From positions 27,015 through 91,014 of the forward strand of contig CALXOL010000010.1 in NCBI GenBank assembly GCA_944390015.1: 64,000 nt of DNA, read 5' to 3'. The number at the start of each line of letters is the position of its first letter. The first letter of the stretch is position 1. This document shows positions 43,644-52,202 of the stretch, one piece after another. Under the pieces are notes generated by a model that searched no databases, was not told the DNA's origin, and saw only the letters and a list, made by a program, of their open reading frames with translations. The DNA comes from an uncultured Spirochaetaceae bacterium (GTDB lineage Bacteria; Spirochaetota; Spirochaetia; Sphaerochaetales; Sphaerochaetaceae). A program made the position numbers and the translations under genes.

Positions 43644-45230
43644 TTAATACTTTGAGAGAATCTCAAGAATCTTGTCCTTTCCTACCGTCTTGATAAAGCC
43701 TGCAAGTTTCGGCCCTTTCTCCTTATTTATAAGGACACGGTAAGTAAGCGTAAAGAAATCCGCATTCTCCATCACATTATCAGATGCAGCCTTATATATG
43801 TACTGGCTGAACTCCTTCTCACTAAGGCCGTCCAGATAATCACGCACATATCCAGCGAGGTCATTCAAAGCCTTTCTTTCATTCTCCGATACGGCAATAG
43901 CATCGTCATCGGCTTTTCTGAGAGACCATTTGAACTCCTCTGGTGCATATTTCCTGATCCAGTTCCATGCGCACCTCAGCCTTGTCTCAAGACGTGCTTT
44001 CTGCCCCTCAGTGACATCACTCAGGCTTTCCATTACCTTCTCGATGCTTCCCTCATGAATCTGTAAGAGGTTGCATAAATGCCTGAACGGTACCTGATAG
44101 CCAGGCTCTGTCGGAATGTTCTTATCATCCACCTGACTGAGCTCATAGATTCTCTTCTCTTTCTCCGCCCTCTGCTCCTTTACATTCATCAGGCCGAAGT
44201 AAATCCTCTCGCAGTTATCATAATCCTCGTAGATTTTGAGAACATCGAGATCGAACGAGATTGCGAACTCAGAGTTCGGCCTTGTTCCTACGAACATGTA
44301 TCTGACAATCTCCGGAGTATAGATTTCAAGAACATCATATAGATCGGCAACCTCTCCACCGGAACTACTGATCTTACCGCCCATGCCTTTGAGCTTGATG
44401 AAATCATAGCGCATGGATACAGGAGCTGTTCCTCCGAAAAGCTCAACAACCTTCTTTGAGGTATCGTAACTGCCCCCCTCTGTGAGATGATCCTTTCCAC
44501 CTGGCTCGAAATCAACGGATTCACGAGCCCATCTCATGGGCCAGTCCACCCTCCAAGGAAGCTTCGTGTTGGGAGTCTCTCTTATGTCTATGGTCTCACT
44601 CTTATCAAGCTCATCATCATGGTATGTTATCTTATATCCACCATCCCAGCCAGTGACGGTCGTCGTATCCTTATCTGTGAAGGATGAGAATACCGATACA
44701 GGATACCAGTCGTCCTTCAAAGGTTCGGTTCTCCATTCATTAAGGATCTTCTTTATCTCATCCTTTTTCTCAAGTGCTCTCTTTATCCCTTCCGCATAAT
44801 ATCCGCTTCTATAGCGTGCCGCCTGATAGATATATTCAGGATAGATTCCGACTGTAGGAAGGATGTTCTCAACACGCACCTCATTCGCTCTGGCATAATT
44901 CTCTGCAGTGTTTGATGTATCGGGAACAAGCGTAATCGGCTTGCGCAGATATGTTTCAAGAAGCTCTGGATCCTTCATGTTCTTAGGAACCTTTCTAAAA
45001 ACATCATAGTCATCCCACGAGTAGATGAACCTCACATTCTTACCTTTTTCTCTTAAAGCTCTTACAACGAGATCTACAGTTATGATTTCCCTGAAATTAC
45101 CGATATGAACCGTTCCAGAAGGTGTTATACCGCTTGCACAGGTATATAGTTCCTTATCACCCTTCTCACGGATGATCCTCTCTGCCATCTGGTCTGCCCA
45201 GTGGGCATTATTACTCTTATTCTCACTCAT
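43644..45230 (-). CDS. lysS: Class I lysyl-tRNA synthetase
   Basis: 528 aa from ATG 45230. Rossmann-type class I synthetase with CASGITPSGTVHIGNFREI (HIGN in place of HIGH) and KLKGMGGKISSSGG-type KMSKS region; not the class II enzyme of most bacteria. Class I LysRS is a hallmark of spirochaetes, some alphaproteobacteria and archaea. The start was chosen because TTGCAA-17-GATAAT lies seven bases before it and no ribosome site is present. Confidence 0.95.
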   Translation of the reverse strand: MSENKSNNAHWADQMAERIIREKGDKELYTCASGITPSGTVHIGNFREIITVDLVVRALREKGKNVRFIYSWDDYDVFRKVPKNMKDPELLETYLRKPITLVPDTSNTAENYARANEVRVENILPTVGIYPEYIYQAARYRSGYYAEGIKRALEKKDEIKKILNEWRTEPLKDDWYPVSVFSSFTDKDTTTVTGWDGGYKITYHDDELDKSETIDIRETPNTKLPWRVDWPMRWARESVDFEPGGKDHLTEGGSYDTSKKVVELFGGTAPVSMRYDFIKLKGMGGKISSSGGEVADLYDVLEIYTPEIVRYMFVGTRPNSEFAISFDLDVLKIYEDYDNCERIYFGLMNVKEQRAEKEKRIYELSQVDDKNIPTEPGYQVPFRHLCNLLQIHEGSIEKVMESLSDVTEGQKARLETRLRCAWNWIRKYAPEEFKWSLRKADDDAIAVSENERKALNDLAGYVRDYLDGLSEKEFSQYIYKAASDNVMENADFFTLTYRVLINKEKGPKLAGFIKTVGKDKILEILSKY

Positions 45231-45237
45231 GGCATAC

Positions 45238-45266
45238 ATTATCTCAAAGTAGTAGTTTTCTTGCAA
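45238..45266 (-). promoter_or_regulatory. lysS promoter, leaderless layout
   Basis: Minus strand TTGCAA (45266-45261), 17 bp, GATAAT (45243-45238), seven bases, ATG. An in-frame ATG at 45239 lies within the -10 box. Confidence 0.65.
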
Positions 45267-45311
45267 GCTAGTGCCTAGAAAAGCGGTCATGGTTGATGTA
45301 ATATTGAAGCC

Positions 45312-45905
45312 ATGAGAAGAGCAGCATTATTGATAACGGTATTTTCAATCATTTCCTCATCACTGTTTTCAATAGGAACAGGTTTCTACATCCCAGACAG
45401 GACAAACTATGAAGCGAAAGAAGGAACGGTATATAGCGAAAGCGAGGGTAATGCAGCTTCAAACCTATACCCGGTAGGAACAATACTTGAAATAAAGGAT
45501 AAGAGTGGCAATAGCGCATCGGTATATGTGAACGACAACGTGGAGATGCCACCGGATAGGAGAATACTCTTAAACCGTAAGGCTGCCAGCGAGATTGGCC
45601 TTTTGGATAAAGGCTATGACGATTACTCTGTAAGCGTTGTGCTGCTTGGGAACGTGGAAGACAGCAAGGATGGCGGATGGGTCAAATATCTTGTTGCGAT
45701 AGAAGAGACAAATGAACAGGCGTTTTTGACATACGACAAACTACAGAAGAACGGGATGAAAGCCTCGGCTGCCATAACTTCTGGAGGGATAGAAATCTAT
45801 GCCAGATATATTCCGCAGTACCAGAGTGCCCAGGTAAAAAAGAGCCTCTCCGCCCTTGGTTATCCCGATGCCGTCCAGATGGACGAAGAGAACCCGTACC
45901 TTTGA
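45312..45905 (+). CDS. Exported RlpA-like/SPOR-like protein
   Basis: 197 aa. Signal peptide (about 1-21). Residues about 28-110 resemble a reduced double-psi beta-barrel of the RlpA type (YPVGTILEIKDKSGNSASVYVND...RRILLNRKAASEIGLLDKG), and about 120-190 a SPOR-like repeat (VAIEETNEQAFLTYDKLQKNGMKASAAI). RlpA proteins act on septal peptidoglycan; catalytic residues are not evident here. TAATAT lies seven bases before ATG. Confidence 0.6.
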   Translation: MRRAALLITVFSIISSSLFSIGTGFYIPDRTNYEAKEGTVYSESEGNAASNLYPVGTILEIKDKSGNSASVYVNDNVEMPPDRRILLNRKAASEIGLLDKGYDDYSVSVVLLGNVEDSKDGGWVKYLVAIEETNEQAFLTYDKLQKNGMKASAAITSGGIEIYARYIPQYQSAQVKKSLSALGYPDAVQMDEENPYL

Positions 45906-46396
45906 AAAAGCTCCTTATCGAACTGTTCGTTCCGCTTACGGGACTTCCACTTGCGATTCTGATAATCGCATCAATGTTCCTCTCTTCATACATCGTGAAT
46001 GCCCTTGACTATGATGATCTGAGAAAACTTTCTCACCTTTACAAGTCACGTAAATGGGAAAAGGATGGGAAGGTCTATCAGAAACTGTTCAAAGTCAAAT
46101 ACTGGAAGGATTATATTCCTTCCATAAGTGCTTTTGACAAGAAAAACCTATCTAGGGACATTACAGCCGAATATATCGAACAATATCTACTTGAAAGCGT
46201 ACGTGCGGAGCTATGCCACGATATAATCATACTATTCGACATCATTTTCATTATTCTTACCCCGCACAGCATGAATGCAAAGATAATAACATGGGCTGTC
46301 ATTGCGAACATTCCATGCATAATCATCCAGAGATACAACAGGCCAAGGTTTGAAGCCCTGGCCAAAAGAAGTCTTAGAAATCAAGGAAGAAAGTAA
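45902..46396 (+). CDS. CrtO-like membrane acyltransferase family protein
   Basis: 164 aa from TTG 45902, overlapping the previous stop by 4 nt. Hydrophobic helices at about 8-30, 105-125 and 128-145. The pattern KDGKVYQKLFKVKYWKDYIP...KKNL...EYLLESVRAELCHD resembles the glycosyl-4,4'-diaponeurosporenoate acyltransferase (CrtO) family, whose broader role is uncharacterised. Coupling to an RlpA-like protein suggests an envelope role. Confidence 0.6.
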   Translation: MKKLLIELFVPLTGLPLAILIIASMFLSSYIVNALDYDDLRKLSHLYKSRKWEKDGKVYQKLFKVKYWKDYIPSISAFDKKNLSRDITAEYIEQYLLESVRAELCHDIIILFDIIFIILTPHSMNAKIITWAVIANIPCIIIQRYNRPRFEALAKRSLRNQGRK

Positions 46397-47510
46397 ATCT
46401 TGTTACAACCCTATCACCAGGAGCTGTCATCTTCTCCCCTGTGAATATATATGCAACCTCATATCCAAGATCTATGAAATCGAAGAATGAGACTGTAAGT
46501 TCTCCACCGACACTGGAGAGGAAATTAACACCGCCGTCAACAGGTTTAGAGGTATTGAAATAATTTCCAGCACCAAGGCCCATATCGAAGAAGAGGTTTA
46601 TCCTTGGTCTTATTCCATCAACGCCGATTCCAGGGCCGGCGAAACGGATGTCGAAATTATTTACAACAGAGAACTGGGTATTATAGCTGTATGTATTATA
46701 ACCTCTGACCTTCCTTCCAAGAGATACAGGTCCCTGCCCATTAACAGGAATAGAGCCATCGGTCCAGTTCACGTTAACACGGTCAATCATAACGATGCTC
46801 AGCCAGTCGTTATTCTCAGTGCTGAGAGTATATAGAGTCTTAGAAAAGACGGCGTTAGCAGTCAGGGAGTAATAATCTGCCGTTCCATCAAGCCAGTTAT
46901 TGAGGAATAATGGTGCCCACTTCGCCTCTACGTATGCAAGTATTCCATCGTTTGTGAAAAGAGTATCCTCCATGGCATCGTATGTAAGTCGAAGAATCAG
47001 TGAAGTTCCTAAGAACTGTCTGTTTCCAACCAAATCAGGATAAATTGCCTCATTAAAACTCGAACCCTTTAGCTGATCATCTAAGGAAGCATTCTTATCC
47101 TTCTTCCAGCTGTCAAGATTAGCCTCATACTGAGTTTCAATACCGGCTCTTAAGATGAGAAGATCGTTTAAAAATCCCTGATCATAACGCAGGAAAAGAT
47201 CTCCCTGTGCCACATCGTATGTTATTCCTCTTCCCTCAGGCTCTGTATAGAACGGATCTCCATTCATAGGATCCTGGAATACCATCCTCTGATTATATCC
47301 CCCTCCTACGAGTACCTGAAGCTCTGATGTATTACCCTCCAGGAATTTAAAATCAGCACCCATTCCTATAAGAACATAAGTTGGCAAAAAACCTCCAATG
47401 ACCTCGGTATGCTGATCAAGGTCTGCGAAAATAAAGCGGAATTCCGGTTTAGCAGAAAGACCGGAAACAACCATTATCATAATAAGTAGAACAGTTAGTA
47501 TCTTTTTCAT
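46374..47510 (-). CDS. Predicted outer-membrane beta-barrel protein
   Basis: 378 aa from ATG 47510. Signal peptide MKKILTVLLIMIMVVSGLSA, then beta-rich aromatic sequence with many YxLxY strands and a terminal VVTRFTFFLDF ending in Phe, the usual outer-membrane signature. Family unknown. No Shine-Dalgarno; TACAAT lies nine bases before ATG. Its last 23 nt overlap the convergent gene. Confidence 0.65.
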   Translation of the reverse strand: MKKILTVLLIMIMVVSGLSAKPEFRFIFADLDQHTEVIGGFLPTYVLIGMGADFKFLEGNTSELQVLVGGGYNQRMVFQDPMNGDPFYTEPEGRGITYDVAQGDLFLRYDQGFLNDLLILRAGIETQYEANLDSWKKDKNASLDDQLKGSSFNEAIYPDLVGNRQFLGTSLILRLTYDAMEDTLFTNDGILAYVEAKWAPLFLNNWLDGTADYYSLTANAVFSKTLYTLSTENNDWLSIVMIDRVNVNWTDGSIPVNGQGPVSLGRKVRGYNTYSYNTQFSVVNNFDIRFAGPGIGVDGIRPRINLFFDMGLGAGNYFNTSKPVDGGVNFLSSVGGELTVSFFDFIDLGYEVAYIFTGEKMTAPGDRVVTRFTFFLDF

Positions 47511-47662
47511 AACAGAGTAATTGTACCAAGAAAACATGGCATTGAGAACAAAAAACATATTGAGTTAACAAAGCCTTAACAATGCTAAACTTTTTTGAAA
47601 AAACCATTGCCCCGATTTTCTAAATCTGTTAAAGTACTATAGCACGTCGATTAGGACGGCAC

Positions 47663-47735
47663 GGGCCTATAGCTCAGCGGTTAGAGCAAAGGACTCATAA
47701 TCCTTGGGTCGCCGGTTCAAATCCAGCTGGGCCCA
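47663..47735 (+). tRNA. tRNA with CAT anticodon (probably tRNA-Ile2, possibly elongator Met)
   Basis: Acceptor GGGCCTA/TGGGCCC, D-arm GCTC/GAGC, anticodon stem AAGGA/TCCTT with loop CTCATAA, T-loop TTCAAAT, discriminator A, no CCA. The loop and TTGGGTCGC variable region resemble lysidine-type tRNA-Ile more than Met. One C-A mismatch in the T-stem. It marks the left edge of the accessory region. Confidence 0.85.
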
Positions 47736-47743
47736 TCAACAAA

Positions 47744-48000
47744 CACAGAAGGTGATACAACGCCTTCTTTTGAAAAGCAAGGAGCGGTATTCCAAGAAGC
47801 CGCTCCTTATTTCTTTATGTACAAAGAATTGCAATATGACTTGCTAGGATTAGGCTATCGAATGGAAGTCATCAAGAACCCTGAAATCAGGCGTTTTCAG
47901 GATTCGCTCCAGCAATCTCTGTATTATCCTTGGAAATTTAGCCACCCCTCTCGGAGTTTCGCCCAATTGTATCGAGTTTTGCCCAATAGTGTGAAAAGAC
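47744..48000 (+). repeat. Dispersed repeat A, copy 1 (includes tRNA terminator)
   Basis: About 255 bp repeated with substitutions at 50255-50510, with a short partial copy at 48331-48395. It starts with a hairpin AGAAGG...CCTTCTTTT that can terminate the tRNA transcript, then a second hairpin AAGGAGCGG...CCGCTCCTT, and ends in a tandem of GAGTTT(C/T)GCCCAAT units spaced about 20 bp, like the multiple terminal sites of IS21-type elements. No transposase gene is present. Confidence 0.75.
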
Positions 48001-48029
48001 GACTACAACTATTAATTGGAATCAAAGCT

Positions 48030-48290
48030 ATTGATCATGTGATGTTTACACTTTTGATACAACCGGGATTTTGAGACATATCTCAGAAGTGGCTTAATCA
48101 CAAATATTATTCTTTTTATTACAATGAGTTATAAATTAGGCATCGTATTTGCACAAACATCTTTATAGTGATTAACAAGAAGACGTCAAAGAGGAGAATC
48201 TACTCTCTTCTGTATTTTTAAATCCTTTAGCCACACCTATGGGTATTTTCGTTTCATAGTGTGAATTTCGTTTGAGAGTTCAATTTGATA
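48030..48290 (+). repeat. Dispersed repeat B, copy 1
   Basis: About 260 bp similar to 52203-52454, with the last 75 bp also at 55186-55260. Shared blocks include CGGGATTTTGAGACATATCT, TGATTAACAAGAAG, CCTATGGGTATTTTCGTTTC and AGTGTGAATTTCGTTT. No ORF. Together with repeat A it may be the two ends of a deleted mobile element. The 240 bases after it hold the end of decayed gene C with its hairpin (48296-48345) and partial repeat A. Confidence 0.7.
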
Positions 48291-48330
48291 GGCGGAGCAC
48301 CTACCCCGCCTCATCTCATCACACATCATG

Positions 48331-48395
48331 AAACACGGAAGGTGATACAAAGCCTTTCAAAAACAAACGAGGAGCCGCTCCTTATTTATTGTCCT
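48331..48395 (+). repeat. Repeat A, partial copy
   Basis: ACACGGAAGGTGATACAAAG and GAGGAGCCGCTCCTTATTT match the start of repeat A with a deletion between the hairpin arms. Followed to 48538 by sequence in which no gene could be supported; a 74-codon minus ORF there is not recognised. Confidence 0.6.
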
Positions 48396-48538
48396 GCAGT
48401 ATAAATGCGGAAGGTAACTATCATACGTCACGGACAGTTTCCTTCCGATTGTTGACAGAGAAACCGGGGAGTTCAGACATCTTCCATTCCACGGCTCCAC
48501 GATGGATTTGCTTTACATGACAATGCAAATCCTGAAGC

Positions 48539-49861
48539 TCATTCATACTCTGCGGATACATTACCTTGGATGATGAGATGACAATTTTCGATTGTGCCTT
48601 TATTCGTCCTCGCAACAACTCCCACATAATTATGATTCCCATCACATGACACTTCTACGGTCAGATTCTTCACAACCGCATTTTCTAAAATGCCGAAGAA
48701 CAGGCCACAATTTGATCCTTGTGCTTTTATTTTTAGATTGCTTATCTTATGCCCTCTGCCATCGAACGTGCCAGCATAGCCATCAATACAAACCGGAGTC
48801 CAGTCTTCAGTTAGCGTGATATCATCAAGAAGCACGCAGTTGAGAGAAGTATTGTTTGTTAGCGCATCTGCCCAGTCTAACAATTCCTCTTCCGTACTAA
48901 CATAATGCGTAGAACCAATCACTCCTGAGTGGGTAGAGGGGTTACGGTTACTATGATATTGTCGCTATTTACAGTGGTATCTTTCGTGAACTTAGCGCCA
49001 TCAGTGGTCGTAAACTTAAACTGCGCAGTAACGTCGTTTCCATCCTTATACAGGGTTGGGAACCACTCGTCTCCGAGAGAATAGCCATGTTCTACAGCGA
49101 TTAATTCAGAGGAAAGAACATAGCCATCATCTGATGAAATGGAATCATCGAGCTGGAATGAAACAATATGCAGTTTAGTTTCCTCTTCGCTGGAGATTCG
49201 TTCCAATCGAAATTTTCCAGCGGTTGTTTCTTCCATTGAAACTTCAGCTTCCAGCGTATTCCGTTCATCGTCCACGAATCTGTATTTCATTTCAGCTTCA
49301 GGATCTAAAAAATCCAACGAAACAACAAACCAGCCATCTTCTGTTTCTGTACGGTCTGATTTAACAGGTGCCCCGATCACATGATCTTCATCGGTATGCA
49401 CAATAATCCAGTATTCTGGCAGAGTATGCTGGATATCAATCAGGTTACCAGTAGGCTGAAAATCACCGGAAGGGTCCTGCATAGATACAGTCCACTGCCC
49501 TTCTAGAAGCTCTTTATCAGTAGGAACTGAACCGCCTCCACTACCTCCGCTGCTCTCTATTGTCCAGCGAGCTGTGAGCGTGAAGCTCTCTGTTACCGGT
49601 GTTTTGAAGGCATACAGCGTGCCATCCGCAGTGTACCAGCCATCGAACTGATAACCATCCCGGGCAGGATCCTCGACAGGCGAAAGGATGGAACCATCCT
49701 CTATCTCTATCTTCTCAGGTGGCGATGCGCCATCATATCCAAGATCGAGCGTCACGGTATGGATCTTGATATCAGAGCTTCCCGGACAGGAAGTCAGGAG
49801 GGCTAGAAGAAATATTACCCCCCCCCCATTGAATAATAGTGAACAAAGACCTCTTTTTCAT
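48539..49861 (-). pseudogene. Lipoprotein with InlB-B-like and GLUG-like regions; out of frame at a 10-G tract
   Basis: Start ATG 49861 has AGGAG seven bases upstream and opens MKKRSLFTIIQWGGG. Ten G (49827-49818) put it out of frame; with nine (or twelve) G it continues as a typical signal ending VIFLLALLTSC and joins the long ORF at 49755, which has an InlB-B repeat (about GYQFDGWYTADGTLYAFK) and beta-rich repeats. At 48920 a second -1 shift (CAGGAGTGATTGG) separates the last 127 codons, which carry GTFDGRGHKISNLKI and NAVVKNLTVE like GLUG repeats. The end at 48539 also looks truncated. Either phase-variable or decaying. Confidence 0.75.
49818..49827 (-). repeat. Poly-G tract (10 G) in a lipoprotein signal sequence
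   Basis: Homopolymer of ten C on the plus strand, 34 nt inside the ORF from ATG 49861. Length 9 or 12 would join signal peptide and body in one frame; 10 and 11 stop early. The only homopolymer of this kind in the window. Confidence 0.9.
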
Positions 49862-50045
49862 AAACAATCTCCTTTTTTCTACAAGAAAATGTTAACAGAC
49901 GAAAAGGGATAAGAAAAGAAAATTCTGCAAAGCGCATCTGTAGCCTTCCTGTTATAAGGAAACGCCATGCCCACACAGGCAAAGTCATAATCAAGGTTGA
50001 GAACAATATCTCGTCAGCGGTCAAGGCCGTAGCAAGAGACCTCAA

Positions 50046-50247
50046 CTTAAGGCTATGCTTGATTACGTAAGATATGAGGACACCTTTGTCGTGGAATCAT
50101 ACTTTATAGACCAAAGACATTCTATCAATCGTTGAGGAGCTTGAGAAGAAAGGAGTAGCCTTCATTTCCTTAAAGGAGAACATAGACTCTTCTATATCGC
50201 AGGGAAAGCTCATGCTTACGATCTTTGCAGGATTGGCTCCACATCTT
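50046..50247 (+). pseudogene. Serine recombinase (resolvase) remnant
   Basis: In two frames: LKAMLDYVRYEDTFVVESYF, then after a shift KDILSIVEELEKKGVAFISL and KENIDSSISQGKLMLTIFAG. This is the middle of a resolvase/invertase catalytic domain; the N-terminal catalytic Ser part and the DNA-binding end are missing. The preceding 80 bases encode a fragment (RHAHTGKVIIKV) of unknown origin. Trace of a lost mobile element. Confidence 0.85.
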
Positions 50248-50254
50248 ATTAAGA

Positions 50255-50510
50255 CACGGAAGGTGATGCAAAGCCTTTTCTTATGAAGCGAGGAGCGGTA
50301 TTCCAAGGAGCCGCTCCTTATTTCTTTATATACAAAGAGTTGCGATGCAAGCTACCGAGATCCTGCTATCATCTGGAGACCATCAGCAGCCTAGGAAACA
50401 GGCGTTTTCAAGACTTGTTACGGCAACCTCTGTATTTCCTTGGAAATTTTAGCCACTTCTCTCTGAATTTCGTCCAATAGTATCGAGTTTTGCCAAATAG
50501 TGTGAAAACG
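50255..50510 (+). repeat. Dispersed repeat A, copy 2
   Basis: Diverged copy of 47744-48000: same two hairpins (GGAAGG...GCCTT and GGAGCGG...CCGCTCC), same GGCGTTTTCA block and the same GAGTTTTGCC-type tail. It directly abuts the region upstream of the ydeI-like gene. Confidence 0.75.
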
Positions 50511-50572
50511 ATAGAATTTACTGGGATTTGGTGTCCTATTCTTTAATAAGCAAGGTTTATTATAATAAGCAT

Positions 50573-51145
50573 ATGGAGTATCGGAATATCCTCGCATTTA
50601 CCACAAGGCACGAATTCAGGAAATGGCTTGAAGAGAATTCATCTGTAGAATCTGAATGCTATCTTTTTTTAACAAGAGGAAAACCTGTGGACAATGAGCA
50701 TTTCTGGTATCTCGATGCTGTGGAAGAAGCCCTCTGTTTCGGCTGGATTGATAGCACCATCCGGATGATATCAGGAAAGGCCATGCAGCGCTTCTCACCA
50801 AGAAGGGCGACATCAGGCTGGACAGAACTCAACAAAGAGAGGGTACGGAGACTTGAAAAACTCGGACTGATGACAGAAGCGGGTAGAGCCGTGCTTCCTC
50901 CGATGGGGCAGAAAAGCTTCAAACCAGACAAGGAAGTCGTGTCCGCATTGAAATCAGCAAAAGTCTGGTCAAGTTTCCGGACATTCCACCCTTTATATCA
51001 GCGTATCAGGCTTTCAAACCTCGCCTTCTGCAAAGTCCGTCATCCCTCTTCTTACGCAAGGATGCTTTCTCATGTAATAGAAGAGACGAGAAAAGGAAGG
51101 ATGTATGGCAGCTGGAATGATTACGGTAGGCTACTGGATTATTAA
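50573..51145 (+). CDS. YdeI-family protein
   Basis: 190 aa from ATG 50573. Motifs RHEFRKWLEEN, GWIDSTIRMI, RFSPRRATSGWTELNKERVRRLEKLGLMTEAG are characteristic of the YdeI/OmpD-associated family, linked in E. coli to peptide/antimicrobial resistance; biochemical role unclear. No ribosome site: TATAAT (50561-50566) lies six bases before ATG. The promoter and first 39 codons recur as a truncated copy at 55000-55185. Confidence 0.8.
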   Translation: MEYRNILAFTTRHEFRKWLEENSSVESECYLFLTRGKPVDNEHFWYLDAVEEALCFGWIDSTIRMISGKAMQRFSPRRATSGWTELNKERVRRLEKLGLMTEAGRAVLPPMGQKSFKPDKEVVSALKSAKVWSSFRTFHPLYQRIRLSNLAFCKVRHPSSYARMLSHVIEETRKGRMYGSWNDYGRLLDY

Positions 51146-51197
51146 CGGGAAGTACTTACTCCAATTATTTCATAATCATCCCATGAACAAGTTTAAG

Positions 51198-51400
51198 AAT
51201 CTCTCCTGTCCTCAGCGGTAGTCTGTTTCAACGACAAGCCTTTCATCAGGTTCCAGCTTCATAAGAAGATCCTTAGCTTTCGCCAACGCTTCTCGCACGT
51301 CGAGATAGCATCATGTCCAGGTGTCATCATTGTTTCCGAACTCGACACAAACCGCTTTAACAACGCGGATATGATCCGGTCTTTTGTATTTTTCTGACAT
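51198..51400 (-). pseudogene. Decayed gene C, N-terminal and middle fragment
   Basis: From ATG 51400 reads MSEKYKRPDHIRVVKAVCVE, then a stop, then in frame YLDVREALAKAKDLLMKLEP, DERLVVETDYR, then frameshifts into LRTGEIL. The middle matches the copy at 57762-58047. Family not recognised; the ancestral protein was perhaps 120 residues. Confidence 0.6.
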
Positions 51401-51433
51401 AGAAATCATAGGCATGAATTTTGAATCAGATTT

Positions 51434-51474
51434 ATTTGCATTGCATTTGCAAATTCAGTAAATGGTGCTATATT
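51434..51474 (+). promoter_or_regulatory. Promoter and operator of the toxin-antitoxin operon
   Basis: Perfect 7-bp inverted repeat ATTTGCA-N7-TGCAAAT (51434-51454) overlaps the -35 TTGCAA (51447-51452), followed by 16 bp and TATATT (51469-51474). Typical for antitoxin autorepression. Confidence 0.7.
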
Positions 51475-51493
51475 TTAATCAGGAGAGTGCAGT

Positions 51494-51766
51494 ATGCAGA
51501 CACAGAAAAGCAACCTTACGATTCGCATAGAACCGGAACTCAAGAAAGAGGCTTCAGCTCTCTTCAAATCCTTAGGCTTAGATCTTAGTACAGCAACAGG
51601 AATTTTCTATCGTCAAGCCCTCAGGTGCCACGGACTTCCGTTTGAAGTCAAGTTGGATGAACCCAATGAGATTACATATAAAGCAATGGATGATGCGGAA
51701 AATGGCAGAGATATGCATGGACCATACAACAGTGTGAAAGAGCTCATGGAGGCTCTCAATGCTTAA
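51494..51766 (+). CDS. RelB/DinJ-family antitoxin
   Basis: 90 aa. N-terminal ribbon-helix-helix (KSNLTIRIEPELKKEASALFKSLGLDLSTATGIFYRQALRCHGLPFEV) is the DinJ pattern; the C-terminal tail would wrap the toxin. GGAGAG precedes ATG. Overlaps the toxin gene by 8 nt. Confidence 0.92.
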   Translation: MQTQKSNLTIRIEPELKKEASALFKSLGLDLSTATGIFYRQALRCHGLPFEVKLDEPNEITYKAMDDAENGRDMHGPYNSVKELMEALNA

Positions 51767-52037
51767 GCCTGAATTCACAGGACAATTCAAGAAAGATTAT
51801 AAACGTGCTGTGAAAAGAGGCTGCAGGCCAGAGAAGCTGGAAGAGGTAATCACTCTTTTATGCGAAGAGAAGCCTCTTCCGGAGAAATTCAGGGATCACC
51901 AATTGCAGAATTCACGGAATTACAAAGGCATGAGGGAATGCCATATAGAGCCAGACTGGCTTCTGATATACAGGATTGAAGCGGAAAGGCTTATTCTTGA
52001 ACTTATCAGGACAGGAACACATAGCGACTTATTCTGA
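51759..52037 (+). CDS. YafQ-family mRNA interferase toxin
   Basis: 92 aa RelE-fold toxin: FKKDYKRAVKRG, PLPEKFRDHQLQNSRNYKGMRECHIEPDWLLIYRI and LELIRTGTHSDLF, with the conserved His and Asp/Phe of YafQ active sites. Cleaves mRNA at the ribosome unless bound by the antitoxin encoded just upstream. Confidence 0.93.
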   Translation: MLKPEFTGQFKKDYKRAVKRGCRPEKLEEVITLLCEEKPLPEKFRDHQLQNSRNYKGMRECHIEPDWLLIYRIEAERLILELIRTGTHSDLF

Positions 52038-52202
52038 CCAAAACGTCAAATATAGCCCCCATCAGATAACTCCAGCTCAATGAAGGTGAACTGAAATTCT
52101 TCTGTAAATGAGAGCATGGATAATTACCACTAGCCACATTAGATTATTTCAGCCATATCTTAAGACATTCCGTTTGAATGTATCATCAAGTATGTCCATA
52201 CA

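Noticed and set aside
47744..50510. Possible CRISPR array from repeated blocks
   Set aside because: Copies are long, diverged, few and irregularly spaced, with no short identical repeats or spacers and no cas genes.
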